A stretch of DNA of 64,000 nt from Scopulibacillus_A cellulosilyticus (GTDB lineage Bacteria; Bacillota; Bacilli; Bacillales; Sporolactobacillaceae), in contig NZ_JBHTCO010000004.1 of NCBI RefSeq assembly GCF_042665295.1, positions 558,001 to 622,000 on the forward strand, given 5' to 3'. Position 1 is the stretch's first letter, and every line of letters begins with the position of its first letter. A model generated the notes under the pieces. The model searched no databases, had not been told where the DNA came from, and saw only the letters and a program-made list of their open reading frames with translations. Below are positions 8,718 to 15,196 of this stretch, piece after piece. A program made the translations under genes and the position numbers.

Positions 8718-8818
8718 CGTGGCAAATGCCAGTCAATACGATGTTCCGCTGCGGTTATGGTTTTTATTTAAATCCTTTTTGGAATCGCAAGAGCATTTGT
8801 ACGGAAGGAGGGGCATTT
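8718..8818 (+). promoter_or_regulatory. Probable ribosomal protein L19 leader
   Basis: The roughly 100-nt untranslated leader between the rplS promoter and start codon contains CCGCTGCGG and ends GCAAGAGC...ACGGAAGGAGG. Firmicutes rplS genes are known to carry an L19 autoregulatory leader in this position. I assign it by position and partial sequence resemblance; the fold was not computed. A frame reading through the leader into rplS from 8726 is taken as coincidental. Confidence 0.55.
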
Positions 8819-9160
8819 ATGCAAAACATTTTAGCTGAAATTACAAAAGAACAATTGAAATCAGATCTTCCTGAATTTCGTCCTGGTGATACAGTTAAAG
8901 TACACGTTAAAGTTGTTGAAGGACAACGTGAACGTATCCAGGTCTTTGAAGGTGTGGTTATCAAACGCCGCGGCGGCGGTATAAGCGAAACATTTACTGT
9001 ACGTAAGATTTCTTATGGTGTTGGCGTAGAAAGAGCTTTCCCGGTTCATTCACCAAAGATCGATAAGATCGAAGTGATACGCCGAGGTAAAGTACGTCGT
9101 GCGAAACTTTACTACCTGCGTAATCTTCGCGGTAAAGCGGCTCGTATTAAAAGTCGATAA
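8819..9160 (+). CDS. rplS: 50S ribosomal protein L19
   Basis: L19 lies at the 30S-50S interface near bridge B8. The 113-residue protein begins MQNILAEITKEQLKSDLP and contains FRPGDTVKVHVKVVEG, FEGVVIKRRGGGISETFTVRKIS and the terminal LYYLRNLRGKAARIK block, all typical. The start ATG at 8819 is fixed by GGAAGGAGG 5-8 nt upstream and by family length (114-115 residues). It is a single-gene unit with its own promoter and leader and a strong terminator at 9167-9198. Confidence 0.98.
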   Translation: MQNILAEITKEQLKSDLPEFRPGDTVKVHVKVVEGQRERIQVFEGVVIKRRGGGISETFTVRKISYGVGVERAFPVHSPKIDKIEVIRRGKVRRAKLYYLRNLRGKAARIKSR

Positions 9161-9166
9161 TTGTGG

Positions 9167-9198
9167 AAAAGGAGCTTGTATATTCAAGCTCCTTTTTT
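9167..9198 (+). terminator. Rho-independent terminator after rplS
   Basis: AAAAGGAGCTTG pairs with CAAGCTCCTTTT across a 6-nt loop, with a run of six T residues at 9193-9198. It closes the rplS unit. Confidence 0.9.
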
Positions 9199-9244
9199 AC
9201 ACTATTAAAAGTTGTTTCGTTTAATCGGGGGAGAACAGGGCATT

Positions 9245-9772
9245 ATGTTAGGAAAACGTAAAAAATATTGGGGTGTCTTATCCCCTGTTTTAGTTGCAGT
9301 AATATTAGCCTTTTTGGTTAGATATTTTCTATTTGCCCATGTTGTTGTTGAAGGTCATTCTATGATGCCGACGCTTCATAATCGTGATCATATGATAATA
9401 AGTAAAATAAGTTATAAAATATGGAAACCGCATCGATTTGATATTATTGTTTTTCACGCAACTGAGAAATCCGATTATATCAAACGGGTAATTGGGCTCC
9501 CCGGTGACATCATTCAATGTAAAAATGATAATTTATTTGTTAATGGCAAAAAAATGGACGAGCCTTATTTGCGGCCGCTGAAAAAGGTAACTGAAGGGCC
9601 GTTAACCTATGATTTTACTGTAAAGGTGCCTAAAGGGACAGTATTCGTTTTAGGTGATAATCGTCATAACAGCCGCGACAGCCGGATTATTGGCCCCATA
9701 CCTATAAATAAAATTGTCGGAAAAGCGGAATTGACCTTTTGGCCTTTATCTGATTTTCGAATAGCAAAGTAG
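9245..9772 (+). CDS. lepB: Type I signal peptidase (SipS/LepB family)
   Basis: This membrane-anchored serine protease removes signal peptides from secreted proteins on the outer face of the membrane. The 175-residue form has one N-terminal membrane segment (about residues 10-30). The nucleophile is Ser39 in VEGHSMMPT and the general base is Lys80 in YIKRVIGLPGD; the GDNRHNSRDSR box is C-terminal. This is the short Gram-positive SipS type. I use ATG 9245 with upstream GGGGGAG; an in-frame TTG at 9212 lacks an RBS. rbgA follows after 10 nt. A lepB here is common in Bacillaceae but not in B. subtilis itself. Confidence 0.93.
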   Translation: MLGKRKKYWGVLSPVLVAVILAFLVRYFLFAHVVVEGHSMMPTLHNRDHMIISKISYKIWKPHRFDIIVFHATEKSDYIKRVIGLPGDIIQCKNDNLFVNGKKMDEPYLRPLKKVTEGPLTYDFTVKVPKGTVFVLGDNRHNSRDSRIIGPIPINKIVGKAELTFWPLSDFRIAK

Positions 9773-9782
9773 GTGAATTTTT

Positions 9783-10661
9783 ATGGCAATACAATGGTAT
9801 CCAGGACATATGGCGAAAGCTAAGCGTCAAATGATTGAAAAAATTAAGCTAATAGACGTTGTTATAGAATTAGTTGATGCCAGAATCCCTCTATCCTCAA
9901 GAAATCCGTTAATTGATGAAATAGCTGCAAATAAGCCCCGTTTACTTATATTAAATAAAGCCGATATGGCGGATCACAATTTAACAGATGATTGGATTCA
10001 TTATTTTAAAGAAAAAGGCTACTCAGCCCATGCTGTTAATGCGCAAAGCGGTAAAGGCACAGCAAGTATACCTGATTGGGTTCATGATCTGACAGCTGCA
10101 AAAAGAGAAAAATTAGAGAGTAAGGGATTCCGGGCCAGAGCAGACCGGGCACTGATTATTGGAATTCCAAATGTTGGGAAATCAACCTTGATTAATCGGT
10201 TGGCTAAAAGAAAAATAGCTAAAATAGGTGATCGTCCGGGTGTAACGAAAGGCCAGCAATGGATAAAAGTTGGCAAAACTATGGAATTATTGGATACTCC
10301 CGGGATATTATGGCCGAAGTTTGAAGATCCTGAAGTAGGTTTAAAACTGGCGGCTACTGGAGCAATTAAGGATGAGCTTATCGACTTTCAAGATATTGCA
10401 GTTTATCTGTTAAAGGTTTTGATGGCAAAGTACCCCAATGCTTTAAAAGACAGATATGGACTCACTGATATTCCGCAAGTGGACGGGGAACCGACTAATG
10501 AAGAAATCGTTGAACTTTTTGATGCAATTGGAAAGAAACGCGGCTGTGTCATCGGCGGCGGCAACATTGATTATGATAGAACATCTGAATTACTTATACG
10601 GGAATTCCGTACACAGAAAATTGGACAGATAACATTGGAAACACCGGAAGAAACACGCTAA
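9783..10661 (+). CDS. rbgA: Ribosome biogenesis GTPase RbgA (YlqF)
   Basis: RbgA is a circularly permuted GTPase needed for late 50S assembly, including incorporation of L16. The permuted order is visible: G4 NKAD at residues 58-61 precedes G1 GIPNVGKST at 127-135 and G3 DTPG at 171-174. The N-terminus MAIQWYPGHMAKAKR is the YlqF hallmark. Its 292 residues match the family. It is 10 nt downstream of lepB with RBS TAGGTG. Its stop codon lies within the loop of a terminator hairpin at 10652-10675. Confidence 0.97.
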   Translation: MAIQWYPGHMAKAKRQMIEKIKLIDVVIELVDARIPLSSRNPLIDEIAANKPRLLILNKADMADHNLTDDWIHYFKEKGYSAHAVNAQSGKGTASIPDWVHDLTAAKREKLESKGFRARADRALIIGIPNVGKSTLINRLAKRKIAKIGDRPGVTKGQQWIKVGKTMELLDTPGILWPKFEDPEVGLKLAATGAIKDELIDFQDIAVYLLKVLMAKYPNALKDRYGLTDIPQVDGEPTNEEIVELFDAIGKKRGCVIGGGNIDYDRTSELLIREFRTQKIGQITLETPEETR

Positions 10662-10675
10662 GGGCGTGTTTTTTT
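10652..10675 (+). terminator. Terminator overlapping the rbgA stop codon
   Basis: AACACGC (10652-10658) pairs with GCGTGTT (10664-10670). The loop starts with the rbgA TAA stop, and seven T residues end at 10675. The 5' arm is therefore the last codons of rbgA. Confidence 0.8.
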
Positions 10676-10684
10676 ATACGTTGG

Positions 10685-10731
10685 GAAAGTATAAATTGGC
10701 AGCTTTCAGGCCAATCGGCAAGTTTTCTATA
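10685..10731 (-). repeat. Repeat R2, copy 1
   Basis: On the minus strand this reads TATAGAAAACTTGCCG, then ATTGGC, and ends TTATACTTTC. It is the same architecture as copies at 48631-48683 and 50594-50656. It lies between rbgA and rnhB and is inverted relative to copy 2, which lies just after rnhB. Confidence 0.6.
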
Positions 10732-10758
10732 TTATGACAAGCGCAGTATCTAAATGTC

Positions 10759-10767
10759 TGGTAAAAT
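10759..10767 (+). promoter_or_regulatory. Candidate extended -10 promoter for rnhB
   Basis: TGGTAAAAT (TG 10759-10760, TAAAAT 10762-10767) is an extended -10 about 50 nt before rnhB and after the rbgA terminator. No convincing -35 is seen. Confidence 0.35.
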
Positions 10768-10816
10768 GTTTAAAGCAGTATGAATTTAGATCTTACATTG
10801 AAAGGTGAATACATAA

Positions 10817-11593
10817 GTGGAAAGAATATCTATCAAGAAGCTTGAACAAAAGCTTTCACAAATAGAAAATCTTGATGATGAAGAACGCCGGGCACTTGAG
10901 CAAGATGAAAGAAAAGGCGTACAAAATCTGCTCAAACGCTGGGATCAGCGTCAATTAAAAAAGAGACAAATGATAGAGCATTATAAAAAAATGACGCAAT
11001 TTGAGCATCAACTATTTGCACAAGGAAAATACCATATTGCAGGTATAGATGAAGCCGGCAGGGGGCCTTTAGCGGGACCGGTTGTTGCTGCAGCGGTCAT
11101 TTTAAAGCCGGAGGCAACGTTATACGGCATTAACGATTCAAAACAATTGTCAAAGAAACAGCGGCAGCAATTTGTAACAATGATTTATGACCAGGCTGTT
11201 TCCGTCGGTGTAGGTATAGTCAGCGCTTGTGAAATTGATAAAATTAATATCTATCAAGCTGCAAAAAAGGCGATGGAAAAAGCTGTTGATGCACTCAGCG
11301 TTGTCCCGGAACATTTGCTTATAGACGCTATGACTCTACCAATTAACATACCGCAAACATCTATTGTCAAAGGTGATGCAAAAAGCATTTCTATAGCGGC
11401 AGCATCAATCATTGCAAAAGAAGAGCGCGACCGTATGATGACTGAACTTGATGGCATCTATCCGGGTTATGACTTTGCCAGCCATGCCGGTTATGGGACA
11501 AAAAACCATTTAGCCGCTTTAGAAGAATTAGGCCCGTGCCCTGAACACCGGCGGTCGTTTGCTCCGGTTCAATTAAAAAACATCAATAGTTAA
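10817..11593 (+). CDS. rnhB: Ribonuclease HII
   Basis: RNase HII nicks RNA-DNA hybrids and single ribonucleotides embedded in DNA, using divalent metal. The catalytic DEAGRG is at residues 78-83, with GINDSKQLSKK and IAAASIIAKEERD further on. The protein carries the roughly 70-residue basic N-terminal extension seen in Bacillus RnhB, total 258 residues. The start is GTG at 10817 with AAAGGTG upstream. The gene is isolated between two inverted R2 repeats. The B. subtilis neighbours ylqG and ylqH are absent downstream. Confidence 0.96.
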   Translation: MERISIKKLEQKLSQIENLDDEERRALEQDERKGVQNLLKRWDQRQLKKRQMIEHYKKMTQFEHQLFAQGKYHIAGIDEAGRGPLAGPVVAAAVILKPEATLYGINDSKQLSKKQRQQFVTMIYDQAVSVGVGIVSACEIDKINIYQAAKKAMEKAVDALSVVPEHLLIDAMTLPINIPQTSIVKGDAKSISIAAASIIAKEERDRMMTELDGIYPGYDFASHAGYGTKNHLAALEELGPCPEHRRSFAPVQLKNINS

Positions 11594-11607
11594 TACAGTG
11601 TCATTAA

Positions 11608-11640
11608 AGAAAACTTGCCGATTGGCAAGCCCTAAGGCGT
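11608..11640 (+). repeat. Repeat R2, copy 2 (partial)
   Basis: AGAAAACTTGCCGATTGGC (11608-11626) is followed by AAGCCCTAAGGCG. The 3' TTATACTTTC end is missing. It starts 14 nt after rnhB and is inverted relative to copy 1. Its closest partner is the copy at 50594 (AAGCC/GAGCC then GGCG). An R1 core follows at 11665. Confidence 0.55.
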
Positions 11641-11664
11641 TAGAACGTCATTTAGAAAGTATAT

Positions 11665-11729
11665 GTGCTCCTGCGCCGAAGATTACACGCAGAAGTATTG
11701 CTATTTCTCGTCGCAAAGCTGCAAAGATG
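11665..11729 (+). repeat. Repeat R1, core-only copy A
   Basis: GTGCTCCTGCGCCG (11665-11678), then AGAAGTA-TTGC-TATTTCT (11691-11708) and TCGTCGCAAAGCTGCA, match the interior of R1 copy B at 52166-52224 almost base for base. The R1 terminal sequences are not present here. The 11594-11943 gap between rnhB and sucC otherwise holds only R2 copy 2 and the sucC promoter. I see no credible gene in it. Confidence 0.65.
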
Positions 11730-11871
11730 CTTTTCCATGTTGATAGGTCATGGTACTTATTACCAAACGGAACAGATTAGCTTATTAAATAGACAAGCAG
11801 TCCTGCAAATCATGCTATTCGACAAGTTTTTTTACGAATTGTCTTAATATCATCGGAAATGTCTAAAATGG

Positions 11872-11901
11872 TGGACAAATGAAGATGTTTTTATATACAA
11901 T
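11872..11901 (+). promoter_or_regulatory. Probable SigA promoter of sucCD
   Basis: TGGACA (11872-11877), 18-nt spacer, TACAAT (11896-11901), about 40 nt before the sucC start. It matches 5 of 6 bases at each hexamer. Confidence 0.55.
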
Positions 11902-11943
11902 GATAAAGGCAGTGATCACAACAATGATAGGAGGTTCTATAAA

Positions 11944-13104
11944 TTGAATATCCATGAGTATCAAGGTAAAGAACTCTTGAGAAGTTATGGCGTAGCTGTA
12001 CCAAATGGTCAAGTTGCTTTTACGCCTGAAGAAGCTGTTGAAGCAGCCAAGAACCTAAATTCTGATGTTAAGGTTGTCAAAGCACAAATCCACGCTGGCG
12101 GCCGCGGTAAAGCAGGCGGTGTTAAACTCGCTAAATCACTTGATGAAGTGCGTACATACGCTGAAGAATTATTGGGAAAAACACTTGTTACACATCAAAC
12201 AGGGCCGGAAGGTAAAGAAATTAAGCGCTTACTTATCGAAGAAGGAAGCGATATCAAGAAAGAATTTTATGTAGGACTTGTTTTAGATCGTGCTACATCT
12301 CGCATCGTTTTAATGGGATCTGAAGAAGGCGGAACTGAAATTGAAGAAGTCGCTGCTAAGACGCCGGAAAAGATCTTCAAAGAAACGATCGACCCTGCAA
12401 TAGGCCTTATGCCATTCCAAGCTAGAAGATTAGCTTTTAATATTAATATTCCTAAAGAGCTTATCAATAAAGCTGCTAAATTTATGACAGGGCTATATCA
12501 AGTTTTTGTCGAAAAAGATTGCTCAGTAGCAGAAATTAATCCATTAGTCACGACCGGCGACGGTCAAGTCATGGCCCTTGATGCCAAATTGAATTTTGAT
12601 GATAACGCGCTTTATCGTCACAAAGACATTATGGAACTTCGTGATCTATCAGAAGAAGATGAAAAAGAAATTGAAGCATCAAAATATGACTTAAGCTATA
12701 TTGCTTTAGACGGAAACATCGGCTGTATGGTTAACGGTGCCGGACTTGCTATGTCTACAATGGATATTATCAAGCATTACGGCGGCGATCCGGCTAACTT
12801 CCTTGACGTTGGCGGCGGTGCAACAACTGAAAAGGTTACTGAAGCATTTAAAATTATCCTTTCAGATAAAAATGTTAAAGGTATTTTTGTTAACATTTTC
12901 GGCGGCATCATGAAATGCGATGTTATCGCCAATGGTGTTGTTGAAGCATCCAAACAAGTCGGACTTAATTTACCGCTTGTCGTTAGACTTGAAGGTACAA
13001 ATGTAGAATTAGGAAAACAAATCTTAGAAGATTCCGGTTTGAATATTACTGCAGCGGAATCAATGGCTGATGGCGCTGAAAAAATCGTTTCATTAGTAAA
13101 ATAG
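11944..13104 (+). CDS. sucC: Succinyl-CoA synthetase beta subunit
   Basis: With SucD it interconverts succinyl-CoA and succinate with substrate-level phosphorylation in the TCA cycle. The 386-residue protein starts (M)NIHEYQGKELLRSYGV and has an ATP-grasp domain with VKAQIHAGGRGKAGGVK near residues 42-58. The C-terminal CoA-ligase half contains NIFGGIMKCDVIANGV. The start codon is TTG at 11944, fixed by AGGAGGT (11930-11936). sucD follows after 18 nt. The pair has its own promoter and ends in the terminator at 14038-14065. Confidence 0.97.
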   Translation: MNIHEYQGKELLRSYGVAVPNGQVAFTPEEAVEAAKNLNSDVKVVKAQIHAGGRGKAGGVKLAKSLDEVRTYAEELLGKTLVTHQTGPEGKEIKRLLIEEGSDIKKEFYVGLVLDRATSRIVLMGSEEGGTEIEEVAAKTPEKIFKETIDPAIGLMPFQARRLAFNINIPKELINKAAKFMTGLYQVFVEKDCSVAEINPLVTTGDGQVMALDAKLNFDDNALYRHKDIMELRDLSEEDEKEIEASKYDLSYIALDGNIGCMVNGAGLAMSTMDIIKHYGGDPANFLDVGGGATTEKVTEAFKIILSDKNVKGIFVNIFGGIMKCDVIANGVVEASKQVGLNLPLVVRLEGTNVELGKQILEDSGLNITAAESMADGAEKIVSLVK

Positions 13105-13122
13105 AAAGGTGGGAAACTCGGG

Positions 13123-14025
13123 ATGAGTATCTTTATTAATCAAGATACAAAGGTTATCGTACAAGGCATCACAGGTTCAACTGGCCTTTTTCATACAAAG
13201 CAGGCCGTTGAATACGGAACTAAAATTGTAGGCGGTGTCACACCTGGCAAAGGCGGGACAGAAGTAGAAGGCATCCCTGTTTTTAATACGGTTAAAGAAG
13301 CTGTAGATAAAACAGGTGCCAATGTGTCGGTTATCTATGTTCCTCCGGCTTTTGCCGCTGATTCAATTATTGAAGCTGTTGATGCAGAACTTGATTTAGT
13401 CATTGCAATCACAGAACATATTCCAGTTATGGATATGATTAAAGTAAAACGATATATGGAAGGCAAGAAAACAAGATTAGTTGGTCCAAACTGCCCTGGT
13501 GTTATTACACCGGAAGAGTGCAAAATTGGAATCATGCCTGGTTATATTCATAGAAAAGGTCATGTTGGTGTAGTTTCCCGCTCCGGTACGCTTACATATG
13601 AAGCGGTACATCAACTTTCTCAAGCCAATATCGGCCAATCTACAGCTGTGGGTATCGGCGGAGACCCGGTCAATGGTACCAACTTCATTGATGTATTAAA
13701 AGCATTCAATGATGATGAGGATACTTATGCTGTTGTGATGATCGGCGAAATTGGCGGTACTGCCGAAGAAGAAGCTGCTGAATGGATTAAAGCTAATATG
13801 ACGAAACCTGTCGTCGGCTTTATCGGCGGTCAAACTGCGCCTCCGGGAAAACGTATGGGCCACGCAGGCGCGATTATTTCCGGCGGTAAAGGAACAGCTG
13901 CTGAAAAAATCAAAACATTAAACGAATGCGGCGTTAAAGTTGCTGAAACACCATCTGTTATCGGCGAGACATTAATTTCAGTCCTTAAAGAAAAGGGTTT
14001 GTACGAAAAATGTCTAATTAAATAA
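13123..14025 (+). CDS. sucD: Succinyl-CoA synthetase alpha subunit
   Basis: SucD carries the CoA-binding Rossmann domain and the phosphorylated histidine of succinyl-CoA synthetase. It opens MSIFINQDTKVIVQGITG, has GPNCPGVITP near residue 121, and has the active-site His247 in MGHAGAI. It is 300 residues, the standard length. The ATG follows AAAGGTGGG. It is co-transcribed with sucC, 18 nt upstream, and followed by a strong terminator. Confidence 0.97.
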   Translation: MSIFINQDTKVIVQGITGSTGLFHTKQAVEYGTKIVGGVTPGKGGTEVEGIPVFNTVKEAVDKTGANVSVIYVPPAFAADSIIEAVDAELDLVIAITEHIPVMDMIKVKRYMEGKKTRLVGPNCPGVITPEECKIGIMPGYIHRKGHVGVVSRSGTLTYEAVHQLSQANIGQSTAVGIGGDPVNGTNFIDVLKAFNDDEDTYAVVMIGEIGGTAEEEAAEWIKANMTKPVVGFIGGQTAPPGKRMGHAGAIISGGKGTAAEKIKTLNECGVKVAETPSVIGETLISVLKEKGLYEKCLIK

Positions 14026-14037
14026 GTAGTAATTTAA

Positions 14038-14065
14038 GAAGCTCCCGATTGCGGGAGCTTCTTTT
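14038..14065 (+). terminator. Rho-independent terminator after sucD
   Basis: GAAGCTCCCG (14038-14047), loop ATTG, CGGGAGCTTC (14052-14061), then TTTT. It is a perfect 10-bp stem. Confidence 0.92.
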
Positions 14066-14091
14066 ACACATCTTATTATAGTAAGGATTGG

Positions 14092-14976
14092 ATGATATTG
14101 AATAAACGGGATAGGCTCATTCATATCCATCATTGCCGCGGCGCAGGCTGGAAAACAATCAAAAAGCTGTTCAAGCATGACCCCGAGTTAAATGACGTCT
14201 ATAATATGACAGCGGAAGATTTTTGTCACTATCTGCAAATGGCGCCCCGTCATGCAAAGTCCTTTTACGAAGATCTTCACCAACTTGATATTACAGCCCT
14301 TTTAACCGCATATAAAAAAAGCAGTATCTTTATTATTACTGTTTTCGATAGTACATATCCATCTAAACTGAAAGCTATATATGATCCGCCTTGGGTTCTT
14401 TACGGCATGGGTCAATCTTCGCTTTTAAATCATGAAAAAATTCTTAGTGTTGTCGGAACGCGAAATCCGTCGAAAATAGGCTTAATCAGTATGGAGAAAA
14501 TTTTAGCGCCTCTTGTCGAACAAAAATGGACGATTGTCAGCGGATTAGCGCTCGGTATCGACGGATACGCACATCAACTTAGTTTGCCGTCTTACACAAT
14601 TGCAGTTCTTGGTTCAGGCCTTTTTCATCCATACCCTAAGCAGCATCGTGCACTTTTTAATAAAATTGTTTCTGATCATTTGGCGATTAGCGAATATCCT
14701 CCATACACCCCACCGCAAAAATGGCAATTCCCTGAACGAAACCGGATTATCAGCGGTCTTTCTTTTGGGACGCTCGTTGTTGAGGCTAAGGAAAGAAGCG
14801 GATCCCTAATCACAGCAGATCAAGCCCTGGAACAAGGCAGAGATGTCTTTGCACTGCCAGGTTCAATATTAGATGTCAATGCTTTAGGGACGAATAAACT
14901 TATTCAGCAAGGAGCAAAAATGGTTTTATCGAGCGAAGATATTTTGAATGAACTTAAGTGTCACCGAATATCCTAG
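14092..14976 (+). CDS. dprA: DNA processing protein DprA
   Basis: DprA (Smf) binds incoming single-stranded DNA during transformation, protects it and loads RecA. The 294-residue protein has a Rossmann-like DprA core with SVVGTRNPSKIG, VSGLALGIDGYAHQ and the PERNRIISGLSFGTLVVEA block, followed by RSGSLITADQALEQGRDVFALPG across adjacent positions. The start is uncertain between ATG 14092 and TTG 14098, since the RBS is weak (AAGGATTGG). It lies in its classical place between sucD and topA. Its presence is consistent with natural competence but does not prove it. Confidence 0.94.
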   Translation: MILNKRDRLIHIHHCRGAGWKTIKKLFKHDPELNDVYNMTAEDFCHYLQMAPRHAKSFYEDLHQLDITALLTAYKKSSIFIITVFDSTYPSKLKAIYDPPWVLYGMGQSSLLNHEKILSVVGTRNPSKIGLISMEKILAPLVEQKWTIVSGLALGIDGYAHQLSLPSYTIAVLGSGLFHPYPKQHRALFNKIVSDHLAISEYPPYTPPQKWQFPERNRIISGLSFGTLVVEAKERSGSLITADQALEQGRDVFALPGSILDVNALGTNKLIQQGAKMVLSSEDILNELKCHRIS

Positions 14977-15034
14977 TCCCAAGGTAAATTTAATATATGT
15001 TTATCAAAAATAGCAAAAATTTATAGCCTTGCGT

Positions 15035-15063
15035 TTGACAAACTTTTCTACAGTATTTAATAT
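15035..15063 (+). promoter_or_regulatory. SigA promoter of topA
   Basis: Consensus TTGACA (15035-15040), 17-nt spacer, TAATAT (15058-15063). Transcription should begin near 15070 and leave a leader of about 125 nt before topA. Confidence 0.82.
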
Positions 15064-15101
15064 TAGTGAAGATTTGATAATTCTTTTTCAAGAGGATGTT
15101 A

Positions 15102-15152
15102 AGTTCGGGAAACAGGCAAGAGATCTTAACCGTGAACTTCCCGACTGTTTTT
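15102..15152 (+). promoter_or_regulatory. Possible attenuator hairpin in the topA leader
   Basis: TCGGGAA (15105-15111) pairs with TTCCCGA (15138-15144), extendable by AG/CT across one bulged base, and TGTTTTT follows at 15146-15152. Alternative partners exist within the same segment, such as GTTAAG with CTTAAC. The layout, promoter then stem and T-run then RBS, looks like conditional termination. The stem is modest and no fold was computed. Confidence 0.4.
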
Positions 15153-15196
15153 GTCCTCACGCTGAACACATAATTTAAGAAGGGGAGAAAGCAAGT

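Noticed and set aside
8726..8818. An in-frame extension of rplS through its leader (31 extra residues).
   Set aside because: The extension lies in the probable L19 leader, has no RBS, and would make L19 too long. The ATG at 8819 has GGAAGGAGG.
11598..11847. Two overlapping open frames of about 60 codons between rnhB and sucC.
   Set aside because: Both run through the R2/R1 repeat sequence, lack ribosome binding sites and show no family resemblance.
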